Below are positions 1 through 11,402 of a DNA stretch of 64,000 nucleotides, one piece after another; position 1 is the first letter of the stretch, and every line of letters starts with the position of its first letter. Under the pieces are notes generated by a model. It was not told where the DNA came from. It made no database searches and saw nothing but the letters and a program-made list of their open reading frames with translations. Source of the DNA: Xylaria sp. FL1777. Taxonomy: Eukaryota > Ascomycota > Sordariomycetes > Xylariales > Xylariaceae. The translations under genes were made by a program, and so were the position numbers. Where the stretch lies: the NCBI GenBank assembly GCA_022578965.1, contig MU400539.1, positions 124,001 to 188,000 of the forward strand, in the 5' to 3' direction.

Positions 1-840
1 AAAAGATTCGATGCGTGCGTTTACGGTTCACCAGATCCACCCGTCAGGCATTATATGAGGGAACATGGTGGTAGTGAAAGCCTCCATTATATGTCCGGAG
101 CCTTGGTTGATTCGGCTCCGATCCACACCAATAGCAACCCACTCTCAGCTGGGTCAGCTAATGGTATGAGGGAAGATCTAGCCAACTCTCGCCCTCTGCT
201 CATCGAACAGAACGCCTCATCATATAAGCCTAGAGAACACGAAGACCTAACTTCTCGCTTTAGTTCACTCGAACTAAAGGGCATAAACATGAGTCGTAAC
301 CAAGTTCAACAAGAAAACTCTAGCCTAAATCAGGTCGAGTCGGACAACCAGCAGTTCCAAGCAGTCCAGAATCGGAATCGAGCTACGTCGGCTTCTCACC
401 ATGATTCTTCAAGACTTTGGATACCATCTGACTCCCCATGCAATTCTTCCTGCAAAACAGGAGGCAAATGCAATAAGTCTGTTCAGAATAGTCCTCGACT
501 TTTACATCAAGTTCGACAGAGCAGGAGCTGGCGTCAAACGCCGATTCCAGCACCACAGCCCTGGAGAAAATTGGGCATTCTGGACCCTTTTAGGGATGAC
601 CTATCGAGCACTCCGATTAATAAAAGCCCCTCTCGTCGTCCCTGGACTGCCAGCCCATCCCAGAAAATCAAAATTACAAGTAACCCGCCCAAGCCTCGTG
701 TAAGTGGATGGAAAATTTCTGCGAAGGGGTCGTCAGAATTAAGCTCATCACCTCTCAAAGGCTTCCCTCACTTAAGCTCAAATGATAAAAAACGCAAGCG
801 CAAGTACAGACGTAAGAGGCGTGAGTCGGACACAATGTGA
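1..840 (+). CDS. 3' part of an unknown serine-rich, basic-tailed protein (left end outside window)
   Basis: The reading frame is open from base 1 to a TGA at 838-840, with no stop upstream of the first in-window ATG at 55. The true start or an upstream exon therefore probably lies outside the window. The roughly 279 visible residues are rich in Ser, Pro, Asn and Arg, look disordered and contain no domain I recognise. The C-terminus ends in a dense lysine/arginine run (KKRKRKYRRKRRES) that would serve as a nuclear localisation signal. That suggests, but does not show, a nuclear or nucleolar protein. The gene runs toward the helicase gene, which is convergent with it. Function unknown. The coding call rests on frame length and on a composition unlike the surrounding intergenic DNA. 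Confidence 0.55.
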   Translation, partial: KRFDACVYGSPDPPVRHYMREHGGSESLHYMSGALVDSAPIHTNSNPLSAGSANGMREDLANSRPLLIEQNASSYKPREHEDLTSRFSSLELKGINMSRNQVQQENSSLNQVESDNQQFQAVQNRNRATSASHHDSSRLWIPSDSPCNSSCKTGGKCNKSVQNSPRLLHQVRQSRSWRQTPIPAPQPWRKLGILDPFRDDLSSTPINKSPSRRPWTASPSQKIKITSNPPKPRVSGWKISAKGSSELSSSPLKGFPHLSSNDKKRKRKYRRKRRESDTM

Positions 841-1764
841 CGGTTTTATATTAGAATCCGAGCATGAACACGCCGTGTTGGAAGCTGAGCACGGCTTGGG
901 AGAATTTGGATGCCGAACAAAGAAATGATTTGGGCTTGGCCTGCACCCTGTTTTGAGCTATATAGAGGACGAGGCAGCTACACTTGTCAGGTTATGCATG
1001 TAAAAGCTGTATTTCAGATCTCGGCCTTGCGCTTCATTGCCCGATGATATTCATACGATTGATTCTCCTCGATTCCGTTACTGAAAACACGATGTCATGT
1101 ACGACAACCAGTGTAAATGGAGGGGGGGAAATGAGCGCAAGGAGATTGTTCCTCATTATTAGGCTCACTTCTAGCAGCCTTAATGGTATATTGGCCTACT
1201 AGTTTGTGTAGATTTGCCCAAGACTTTGCAGGAAGAGAAACCGATTACTTGTGATATTTTCATCTGTGTTTGGCTTCCTGCCTTAGTCTCGGCCTTCTCG
1301 GCCTTCTCGGCCTTCTCGGACAGGATTCTCGACCAAATTTTCTCTCTTCTTTATCTTAGAAGTGACGAGTTTGAAAAAATTGTCCCTTCTTCTCGCTAGT
1401 GAAAGATCGCGAGGAAAATGCTATGAGAAATATTGCGGATTTCTTCTACTCTGCTGATTATGAATTGGATAGATACTGGTAGATGAAGGGCTAGAGGGAT
1501 TTCTCCCTCTACTTTCTTAGGAGCGGGAATGAATACTGCAGAGACGCGCAGGTTATAATGGTATTGATTACATGTTAGAGACAAGGTTCACTCTTCAAAA
1601 TCATGTCTATGCACTGACAATGATTAATATTCTATTCCGTTTTTCTGTTGAGAGCTAGAAGTAGATATGTATCGCGAATAGGCGAAGTGTATTTACTACA
1701 ATTAAAAGACTCTCTCTCTATAGCGTATAATATGTAGCCGAAGTGCGTGAACCCCCTTCATTGG
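841..1764. other. intergenic, convergent 3' ends; short minisatellite
   Basis: This lies between the convergent 3' ends of the unknown gene and the helicase. No supported gene is seen. Its only structure is a 9-bp tandem repeat (unit ctcggcctt, about 3.5 copies) at 1288-1319. Small frames here have no recognisable content. Confidence 0.6.
1288..1319. repeat. 9-bp minisatellite, about 3.5 copies
   Basis: Perfect head-to-tail copies of ctcggcctt in otherwise unremarkable intergenic DNA. Confidence 0.85.
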
Positions 1765-4134
1765 TCAGGAAACTGCTTCACCTCCCATAGCTTCGACGAT
1801 CCAGTCGGCGCGGATGGCGCTGACCTTCTTGGCGTAGTTCTTTTGCGTGAAGACGTGCTCCAAGAACATGATGGCCTCCTTTTTCTGCCCGTGCAGCACG
1901 CTTGACGGGTGTATGGCGACGACGTGCTTGCCCTGCACAGTGACGTAACTAGAATCGGGGGCGAGCAGGGCTGTCTTGGTTGCGAAGCCGCGCATGAAGC
2001 ACCGCAGTAGGGCGTCTGCGCGCTGAGGTGACAGCGGCACGAAGGGCTGCGGATCAGGGGGGGGCGTCTCGGCTAATAGCTTCTCCTTGACGCAGATCCC
2101 GCGAAGCTGCCGACGGATGTTGAGGGCCTGCCGCATGTTGCGCACGCTGACGCGGCGCGCGCGACACCACGCTATGCGGTCTGCGTTCTCGGCCGCATAG
2201 CGCTGCATCGTGGTGAGGAAAGTAAGGATGTCGCCCTCGCGGCGCTGTAGCTCCTTGCGTGCCTCTTCGATTGCGTCGCGCTCGCTGTCCTCCTCTGTCT
2301 GGATCTGGTGGAATATGGTCTCGCCGGATGTTATGACGGCGATCACGTCGATGACTTCGAGGAGACAGTCGAATTCAGGAGAGGCAGCTGCGAGTAGTAC
2401 TCGTCCGTACGGGGCAGACACGGGGAATAAAGCCAACTTACGCCCGATCTTCGTTATACTACCGTCATTAGCAAGAGCGTCCAAGCCGTGCAGATGTATC
2501 AGCGCTTTTTCGACAGCCTCAATATCTGGGAAGTCCATCAGAGGGAACGAGAGGATATCGTTAATGCCCCGCGCTTTCATTGTTAGCACGGCGCCTAGGA
2601 CGTCGTTGCGAAGGATCTCGGGTAGATCGGCGTCCTGTAGTTCTTCGTATGTTTCGGACGTGTACAGCCTAAAACATTTTCCCGGTCCTTCACGACCTGC
2701 TCGTCCCGTTCGCTGGATCGCTGAGGATTTAGATATCGCCTTGGCTAGGAGGGACTCCATACCAAGGCGCGCGCGAAATTGTTTTACTTTTGCCTTGCCG
2801 CAGTCGATGACGTAGCGCACGCCAGGAACAGTGACTGAGGTTTCTGCGATGTTAGTGGCTAAAACCACTTTTCGAGTGTACTTAGTCTTTGCCGGCTGAA
2901 AAGCATCTTGTTGCGCTTGGATTGAGAGTTGCCCGTAAAGGGGACACACAAGCAGCTTTGGCATGTTCGAGGCTAAGGTGGCACAGTGCTCTTCAATCAA
3001 ACGCTGGGCGGCTTCAATCTCCTCCTGTCCGGTGAGAAATGCTAGTATGTCGCCAGGTAATGGCTCGTGTTGGTGAATGTCAAAGATTTTCTTCACTAGA
3101 GCCTCCTGTATGTCGGGAACTGGCTTGTCCGTATGCTTGATTTCTACTGGGTACTGTCTTCCTTTGATTCGGAGGAGCTTCAAAGGGGATGGCGCATCAT
3201 TCGGTTTGAAGAAGTCTTGGATCTTTTCCACGTCTACTGTCGCGCTCATGATGACGACTTTTAGCGGTATCCCTCCCCGTCCAGCTTTATCGCTTGCCAG
3301 GATTTGTTTCAAGAAGCCAGTAATTAGGTCAACATCAACGCTTCTCTCGTGGATCTCATCAACGATGATAGCACTGTATTGTCGCAAATTGGGATCTCGT
3401 AGGAGCTCTTGCAAGAGCATACCTTCGGTAAGAAACTTGATTTTGGCACCCTTGGGAACCTTATGATCGAATCGCACCGAGTAACCGACTGATCCCTCGC
3501 GTCCGGTGCCCAGAGGCGTGCCCATTTCTCGCGCTACTCTGCCGGCTAGTGTCGTGGCAGCGACTCGACGTGGTTGCGTGATGGCGATCATGCCACCAAC
3601 TCCTACCATATCTGATTGCACACGTACCTTCTTCCTACGACACCAGGATTCTTCACAGAGAAACTGTGGTGTCTGTGTACTTTTTCCTGAGCCGGTCTCA
3701 CCGACCACTAGAAGAATGTCATTATCGCCCCGTAGACTCGCCTTGATCTCGTCACGATATGCCCATATTGGCAAAGCTTTTCTAGCTTTTAGCATAGGTG
3801 TGTCCCGCTCCTTTACTGTCTTTGGTCGTTCACTACCGTCAGTTTGAGGCCTTTTCTTTGCTTCCTGGTTATATATCTTATTCGTAGGCACCGGCTCCTC
3901 CTCCTTCTCGCGATCCGTGGGAAGGCCATTTTCCACAGGTACAGATGATGACTTTTCTTCCGTCTTTTTCGGCGTGGGTGCGAGAAATGCGCTCAAGGAT
4001 ATTGTTTTATCACCAATTTTTACGACGGAGGGATCATTCCCCTTAGTCTTCCGGCGTTTAGTCCTGTGCTGATCCATTTCGCGATGAATGTGAGTGTGAT
4101 TTGGGGATGATGAAAAAAAAGTGGAAGAATCCAC
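1765..4134 (-). CDS. dhr2: DEAH-box ATP-dependent RNA helicase, Dhr2-like (ribosome biogenesis)
   Basis: A 789-residue intronless protein with a full set of superfamily 2 helicase motifs in order: motif I GETGSGKS (about 145-152), Ia TQPRRVAA (186-193), II DEIH (259-262), III SAT (297-299), a LTGQEEIE block (367-374), V ATNIAETSVTV (426-436) and VI QRTGRAGR (474-481). The helicase-associated and OB-fold regions typical of DEAH proteins follow, with HPSSVLHG and the final ADWI segment. The N-terminus is basic and nuclear-looking. Length and the DEIHERSVDVDL form of motif II fit the fungal Dhr2 branch, which acts in small-subunit rRNA processing in the nucleolus. That assignment is from memory; Prp43/Prp22 relatives are the alternative. 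An internal Met at 4077, before a KRRK run, is an equally plausible start. Confidence 0.9.
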   Translation of the reverse strand: MDSSTFFSSSPNHTHIHREMDQHRTKRRKTKGNDPSVVKIGDKTISLSAFLAPTPKKTEEKSSSVPVENGLPTDREKEEEPVPTNKIYNQEAKKRPQTDGSERPKTVKERDTPMLKARKALPIWAYRDEIKASLRGDNDILLVVGETGSGKSTQTPQFLCEESWCRRKKVRVQSDMVGVGGMIAITQPRRVAATTLAGRVAREMGTPLGTGREGSVGYSVRFDHKVPKGAKIKFLTEGMLLQELLRDPNLRQYSAIIVDEIHERSVDVDLITGFLKQILASDKAGRGGIPLKVVIMSATVDVEKIQDFFKPNDAPSPLKLLRIKGRQYPVEIKHTDKPVPDIQEALVKKIFDIHQHEPLPGDILAFLTGQEEIEAAQRLIEEHCATLASNMPKLLVCPLYGQLSIQAQQDAFQPAKTKYTRKVVLATNIAETSVTVPGVRYVIDCGKAKVKQFRARLGMESLLAKAISKSSAIQRTGRAGREGPGKCFRLYTSETYEELQDADLPEILRNDVLGAVLTMKARGINDILSFPLMDFPDIEAVEKALIHLHGLDALANDGSITKIGRKLALFPVSAPYGRVLLAAASPEFDCLLEVIDVIAVITSGETIFHQIQTEEDSERDAIEEARKELQRREGDILTFLTTMQRYAAENADRIAWCRARRVSVRNMRQALNIRRQLRGICVKEKLLAETPPPDPQPFVPLSPQRADALLRCFMRGFATKTALLAPDSSYVTVQGKHVVAIHPSSVLHGQKKEAIMFLEHVFTQKNYAKKVSAIRADWIVEAMGGEAVS

Positions 4135-4667
4135 ACTGTGCTACCTACTTGTGTGGTGTTGGTGAGAATCACGTGCTTTCACAGTGTCGGGAACCGTAAT
4201 ACTTGACTCCCAACAAGGAGTTTGCAAAGGAGAATTTAGTTTACGCAGATTGAAAAATAGAAATACGAAGGAATGTATAGATATACGAGGGAAAAACACA
4301 GGAAAACTTAGCTTTTATTCATAACTGTATGCCCTGAATGATTTGAATTTGCCTTTGGTTCACGCAACACAGAGTTCAACAGAGATCGGCTCTATGCCCT
4401 ATGAAGCATCTTACAGACGCACGCCATTTCTATGGCGAAAAATCTTACTTTTACTATATTGTGATATTCCTAAGTTAATAATCGTAATTCGTATCTCAGC
4501 TATACAAATTTTGCGAGACTGTCTTGTCTTCTCTAATAAAACAATGCAATATACAGGTAAGTATACTACAAGTCTGAGGCAAATCGCTGACAACCAGGTA
4601 GACCCCAATAGAGGTATTGTGTGCCTTGTATCGTAAGACCAATATATATCGCTTACTCTTCGCCATC
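4135..4667. other. intergenic, helicase promoter and SDHAF3 3' side
   Basis: Short intergenic stretch upstream of the helicase start and downstream of the SDHAF3 stop. No gene, tRNA or repeat is recognised. The AT content is somewhat raised, but the multi-kb RIP signature is absent. Confidence 0.5.
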
Positions 4668-5206
4668 TTATTGCTTCTTAATAGCTTGCATGAGTTCGTA
4701 CATCTGTCCGATTTGTTGATCTACCCGGCACCAAGTCAATATACCATTTCAGAAACGCATAAACTCAACGCATGATGATCGCTAGACCAGAAATGCGAGA
4801 GACGTACCGCTCATTTTCTCGACTTTGGCGGGATCGAGCTTTTCGCCCTTCCAGGAGTCACCCTCGATTTTCTGCGCATACAGCTGCCACTCCGTGAGGA
4901 AGCCGATCTAGAGAATTCGTGATTAGCGATGGGTCGACCCCAAAAAATAGTGATGTAAATTCAAGAGTAGGTGTAGATGAGATTAGGTCGTACTAGGTGC
5001 GCAGGGTTGTCAACGTTCCTGTGAAGGCGGAACTCAGATTTGATGTAGTTGTCACCGAGAGCGCGCATTTCCGGAGGTAGATGTTTCCGATGTGCTCTCA
5101 GCAGACGTCGGTATAGTGGTATAGGCGGGAGGATGGCTAAAGGCGCAGGCTTGAGGCCATTTCCGGTTGATGCCGCCGTGGCTAACAATCTCGACGTTCC
5201 TCTCAT
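4668..5206 (-). CDS. sdh7: Succinate dehydrogenase assembly factor 3 (Acn9/Sdh7, LYR protein)
   Basis: Three exons read on the minus strand: 5206-4994, 4907-4808 and 4720-4668. The introns begin GTACGA and GTACGT and both end in TAG. Phases agree and give 121 residues. The product has a short Arg/Ala/Ser N-terminus suited to mitochondrial import, then the LYR motif in [19 protein letters not shown], the conserved [18 protein letters not shown] join across intron 1, and a [20 protein letters not shown] C-terminus. These are family signatures of SDHAF3/Acn9, the matrix chaperone that protects the SDH iron-sulphur subunit during complex II assembly. Length is normal for fungi. The start codon lies 470 bp from the RIP-mutated transposon block, so its promoter is squeezed against it. 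No coding damage is visible. Confidence 0.93.
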
Positions 5207-5675
5207 TATCGTGTTTGACGTATATCATGAAAAATGCCCTGATAAAACCGTAGTGGATTCACTCGATTTACAGTCGGATTGAGTACAGTAGCCGCTCTTC
5301 GTTTATGCCCGGCTCGCACTGTAATTCTACTACTGCGTATATCCTCAAAACTTTTTATTGGCTATGTCTGTCTACTACCTACGTACGACAGGGTACTTAC
5401 TTAAGTGGGTAAGTATCCACCAAAGAACATGGAGTATAGAAGTTGATGTCTGTGTATGATAGAACATGGAACATTTGATGATGCTTACATATAAAAAAGC
5501 CTTACACATTCTACACAAGTCTACCCTTTTAAGCATCCTTCATAAGGATTAAGTTAAAATGGGTAAGTTTAAGTTAGCTCACACTGTGGGTAATCTTGAT
5601 ATAGCTAAACAGCCCTGGGTTCAAAGAACAACACTTGTACACTATAATAAGTAAGCTAAAAGCAAATACTAATAG
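5207..5675. other. SDHAF3 upstream region bordering the RIP block
   Basis: Promoter-side DNA of SDHAF3 that becomes steadily more AT-rich toward 5675. It contains one copy of the dispersed 9-mer TACTGCGTA at 5331-5339. It ends with aatag at 5671-5675, the left target-site duplication of the outermost retrotransposon. No gene seen. Confidence 0.6.
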
Positions 5676-5962
5676 TGTTAAATAGGCTCTATATAATCGT
5701 ATGTTTAATATATATGTGCTAAAACAGAGTACAATAATTTTTGTATTGTAAGCTGTTTATATTTTGTATGTTTAAGAGAAAAAAAAGTTCGTACGAAGCA
5801 AAGGTTCTTTTTTATGTATAAAAACTTTGCTAGCATACAAGCTAAACTAACACTAAGATTACTTCGGTTTATATAATAGCTTTTGCACGAAGTAGTCTTT
5901 ATATAAAACTTATTATATGTATTATATATAAAAATTACAACTAATAACTAGTTATTTTAATA
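5676..5962 (-). repeat. Copia-A 3' LTR (287 bp), fully RIP-mutated
   Basis: Same length as the other three LTRs of the family. Aligned to the spared part of the right LTR (35873-36004), it differs by C-to-T and G-to-A changes only; for example the right-hand ccagttattccaaca appears here as tagttattttaata. It begins tgttaaatagg directly after the aatag duplication. Confidence 0.93.
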
Positions 5963-7366
5963 TTAGCTACTTTTTTTTTAGTTGTAATTTTTTTTATATA
6001 ATGCTATTTAAAAAAAATAAAAAAGAATAGTTTTATAAAAAGTTAAACATTTAATACTTTAGTTCTTGCAAAAAAAAAGTTGCTTATATGTTTGCTTTTT
6101 TTAAACTTTATAATTATATAAAGCTTAAGTTTAAAAATAGTTGCTTTTTAAATAAAGTACTTAAACTTTTATATAGTTTAGTTATTATTAATATAATTAA
6201 AGTTTTTTGTTTTTATTGTTATATAACTAATTAATGTTAGCTAATAATATAAAATAAAGTATTAGCAATAAGCAATTTATATTAAAGTTAATTAAAGGTT
6301 TTTTTTTTATATAGCAGCAAGTTTAATAATGTATTAAAGTATAAAAGCTAGGCTTTATTTATAAAAAAAGCCTAAATTTCGCAATACTTTTTGTTACTTT
6401 TATATCTTTAAACCTTTTACTTTATATAGCTGCTTATTTTATTATTAGCTACTTTATATATATATATATATATTTATAATAGCTTTATATTTAGTTATTT
6501 TTATATATATACTTATATATACATATATATATATTTATATAATAGCTGCTTTATTATAGTATAACATTAATAATTACTAGCTTTATATTATAAGCTAAAA
6601 TAGTAATTATAATATTATATAACTATTAATTAATAATTTTAGTAATTAACTGTTTTTTTAGTTATTATATATAAATATATATTTTTGTTTTTTTTTTATA
6701 TAGCTTATTGTTTAAATAGTTTATTAATAATTGTTTGTTATATAAAAAGTAATAAGTTTTAAGTTATATTAATGCTTTTAGTTAATATTAAGGTTTAAAT
6801 TTTATATAATGCTTTAATTGCTTTTATTATAGCTTAAATAATTTGTTATAAAGGCTATTTTTGTGTAGTATTTATTTAGTTATATAGCACTATAGTTGCT
6901 TTATGTAGCTAAAATGCTTATATAAACTACAAAAGCTTTTTATTTTAGGGTTATTAATAAGTAATAAAATTTTAAGGTAATATATATACTATATGCATTT
7001 AATAATTATATAGTGCTTATTATAATTATTATGCTTAAATAAATAAAAAAGGGTTAAATATTACATAGTAATTTAATAAAAAAAATAAAAAAAAATGTTA
7101 AGCATTTATATATAGCTTAAAGAATAGTTATATAGAAAGAAATATAAAATTTATAATATTTTATAGTTTTTAATGTTTTTTTTAAAATTAAATATATTTA
7201 TTTATTGCTTTTTTACTTATTATATAATTATTATAACAATTTTTGTACAAAAGTATTTTTTCGACTTTTTTTTTTAATTTGTTTATATAAAAGTTATTTT
7301 TATTTTTTTTTTATAAATGTTTTTATTTATATAGTTAGCCAGTTTATAAATATTAAAGTTTTTAAC

Positions 7367-9687
7367 GCTTAGTTTAATGTTTTTTTTATAAACGCATTAG
7401 CTAAATTATTTTTGCTATTAATTTATTATACTTTAGAGATTTTTTTCTTTTTATACAACTTTTTAAGTAATATAATATTAATTATAAGGTATTTTTTTTA
7501 AATAGTTTTTAGCTTTATTAAACAGTTATATAACAATTTTAAGTTTAAATATAATATAGCAAAAATTAAAGGTATTTTTAGTATAGCTATAATTTTTTAA
7601 AACGTTATATAAAAAGCTATAGCACTATTAAAGCTATTTATTATGCTATATAATTTACTAGCTAGTATACTTTGTATTATTTGCTTATATTTACTAAAGT
7701 TTTAATATATAATGTTTTTTTTAATTTTAAAAGCTAGGTTTTTTTTTGTATAGTGCTTTATTATAAATATAATAATAAATTTAAGTTATAAAGTTATATT
7801 AGTATTATTTGCAAATAAACTATTTATAAAGATAAACAGTTTTATATAGCTTAAATTTAAAGGTATAAACATTAATTCGCAGTTATAATTATTTATTTGC
7901 TATTTAATTTTATAGTTTAAATTTTTAACATTTGTTAGTGCTAAGTTAATTATTTAAGCAGTAGCTATAAAGTTATATATAGCTTTTAATTAGCAAATGC
8001 TGCTTATATAAGCGTTATATACGTATTAAAAAACATATTGCTATATAGCATTTTTTATATAAAAGTTAATTAAAGCTAGTTAATTTATTTAGCCTTTTTG
8101 CATAAATGTTATATTTTTTTTATATAAAAAAGTAACTTAATTACTGTTAAATTTAATAAAGTGATTTTATTATAAAGTTTTTTTTAGCTTTGCATAAAAC
8201 TTTGCTTTATATAACTTATGTTTTTTTTTCGCTAAAAATTTAAATATAGCAAAGCTAAATATATTGTTTATTTATAAACTTATAATATTAAATTTATATA
8301 AAAGTCTTAATATAAATAATAAACATAAGTTATACGTAAAAACTACTATATTAAGTTTTTTATAGTAATATTAATAATAAGTTTTAAACTAATATAGCTT
8401 TAATTTAGTTAAGCTATATAATAGTTATATAATTTATATAATAGTTTTTTTAAAATATTTTAAAACAAGTTTAAAAAGTAATTATACAAGGATTTTTTAT
8501 GCAAGCTTGTTTTTTAATTGTATATATGCTTATATAATATTTTAAAGTTTGCTTAAAACATTAAAGTTCTAAATTAATAAAAGGCCTAAAGCTAGCAATA
8601 ACTATTAGCTTATTTGCTAAATTATTAGTAATTAAGTTAATATAGTTTTTTTTTTTATATTGTTATAGCTTTATATAACTAATTTAAACTTTTTATATAG
8701 TTTAGTTATTTTTTTTTTGATTTTTTATACAAAGCAAAACTTAAAAATTTAAGTATTATTATATTTATTTAGATTATATTTTATAAACTAAAAAACATTT
8801 TATATAACAAGATTATTAATCTTTATAGCGTTTAATTTTTTAAACAAAGTGCTAAAAGTATTAATAATGCTATTTTTATATAATTTTACTACTAAAGCGT
8901 AGTTTTGTTTTTTTTTTAAAGTTAAAAATAAGTTGCTAATGTTTTATACAAACGTTATAAAAAAGTTTTTAGCTTTTTTAAGTCTTTTGCGTTTTTTTTA
9001 TATAGCTAGTTTTATAGCTAGTTTTGCAATAATTATGTTTTCTTTTTTACTATTTGCTAAAATATGTTTAATTATATAGTAATATAGCTTAACTTATATT
9101 TATTTAAAGCAAATTAAGCTATTTATAAAGTTAATAATTATGTTAGGTTTTTTAATTAATTATATTTTATACGGTTTTTTTTAGCTTTATTTTTTATGCT
9201 ATATAAAGATTTTATTATATAAAGGTAAAAACAATATTTTATATAAAGCTAGCTTATTACATTTATAAATCATATAGCTAATTTTAACTTTTGCTTATTT
9301 TTTGCAAAGCATTTTTATAGCTTTTTTAACTGCTTTAGCTTTTTGTATAATATTTAACAAAAAAAAAAAGTTTTAATTAATTTTTAAATATGCTTTAAAT
9401 ATAAAAAATGTTAAAACTAAACTATTAAGCTTTGCAGTATTATTTAAAGCTTTAATTGCTATTTATAAAATTAACTTATTTTTTGTATAATAATTTAGTT
9501 TAGCTTTTAATATGTTATATATATAATAAAAAGGTTTATATGCTTTTTTTATTTTGCTAATAGCTTAATAAGCTTTAATAAGCATTTTTTAGCACTTTAT
9601 ATTTATAATTTTAGCTTAGTTTTAAAATTCTTTAAATAAAAAGTTTATGCTAAAGTTATATATAACATAGTTTAAAAGTTTTTAATA
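7367..9687 (-). pseudogene. Copia-A pol remnant (integrase C-terminus, RT, RNase H)
   Basis: This is the mirror of Copia-B 30640-32960 under the relation A = 40327 minus B, and shows the same landmarks on the minus strand: RNase H near 7367-7847, RT near 8127-8887 and the integrase C-terminal region near 9367-9687. For example, the reverse complement around 7800-7850 reads the KLFIFINSLFANN stretch of the RNase H start, as in Copia-B. Many in-frame stops come from Trp and Gln codons converted by RIP. Non-functional. Confidence 0.75.
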
Positions 9688-11209
9688 TATGTTAATTTAA
9701 CACTTATATAAAGCTTTTTAAGCATTTTATGCAAACATAAATTTTAAAAATATAGCTGTTTAAAATAATATAGCTATATTAATTATATATAAAACTTGCT
9801 TATTGTTTATTTATATAGCATTAATTATAACTTTATAATTAAAGTTATAGTTATTTTTAATTATAAATTTAAAATAATAAAATGCTTAGTTATATAACTA
9901 GCAATAATAATAAAACTTTTAGATTTTTTTTAAAGCAAAGCAATTAATATTATAGCTTATATAACTAAACATATTATATAGTTTTTTTATATAAAAATAT
10001 TTAAAGCATTTATATAGCTTTTAAAGTTTTGTTTTTATAAAGTATAAACTTATTTTATATAAGCTAATATTAAAAAACAAATGTTTTTATTTTTATATAA
10101 TAGAAATAATTTTTTTGTTTTATTATATAATAACATTTTTTATGTTATTAAAGTATGCTTTTAAGCAATTAACATTTTTTAATAAAAATAAAAAAAAAGT
10201 AAAAATATTTAAAATATAATATATAGTTATACTAAAAGCGTTTTTTATTTATATAATGCTTATAATATTTATAATATTATTTTTGCTAAAACAAATATAA
10301 GTGCTACTTAAAGTTTAACTAATTTTTATATAGAAATATATTTAAAAATATACTTTTAATTAAGCTTTTTTTACTATTAAATAGTTAAAAGCACTAGTAT
10401 TTTAAAGTTTACTTTAGTAGTTTATATAATAATAATTACTTAATATAAACTAATTATATAATATTATTGTTTTATAATTTTAAATATTTTTTTCTGTTAT
10501 ATAATAAAAAAATGTGCTATTTATTAAATACTAAGTAGTTTAATTATTAAATTTTTTATTAATATTTTTAGCACTATTATTTAACTTTAAATATTTTTTA
10601 CATTTTGCTATATATAAAGAAAATTCTTTTAAAGTAGGTTTTTAGCTATAAATTATTTTATGCAAATTAAAGAATACGTTTTTTATACAAGCTTTTTTTT
10701 AAGAGGTATAACGTATTAACTAGCAGCTTTTTTTTTAGCAAACAAAGCATTTTTTGTTTATATAAAAGTTTTAGTTTTTTTAGTTATAGCTTTAAAAATA
10801 GCTTAGCTATTTAATTAATTAACTTAATAACTTTAGTATAAATTTAAGTTATTAGTTTTTTATATAGCTATAGTTATATTTTTAGTTTATAAAGTATAAC
10901 TTATTATTTTTTTATATAAAGGTTTTTGCTATATTATTTAATGTTATATGTAAGCATGCTTATAAATTAGCAAAGAATTTTTTATACATAAATTTTTAAA
11001 AAATTAATGCTATAGCTAACTTTAGTATACTTTAATATATTTATATAACGTTTATATTTAGTTAAATTTTGCTTTAATAGCTAGCGCTAAACATTTGTTA
11101 TGCTTTTTTAAGCTTATTAAGCATTAGTTTAAATATTTTATATAAAGCTAAGTTTAGGTTTTTTTTTTTTATTTATATAAAAGAAACTATTGTTTAGTTA
11201 ACTTAATAC

Positions 11210-11402
11210 TATTATAACTAAGCTACTTAGGTACCTTAGCACATGTCACAGGTTATATATATATATAGGATATCCTTTTTATACTTATTTTATGGGAGTT
11301 TTCTCTCTTTTTTAAGCTTTAGTTTTGTTAAATACCTATTATAAAACTAAAGATATATTAACTATTATATTTAACTTTTAATGCTTTATACCTCTTATAA
11401 CA
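11210..11402 (+). repeat. Chromo-1 5' LTR (193 bp)
   Basis: Begins tattataactaagc (TGTTATAAC with G-to-A) and ends tataaca. It matches 18877-19069 over its full length with transition differences only. The segment ttatgggagttttct is preserved in both copies. Confidence 0.95.
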
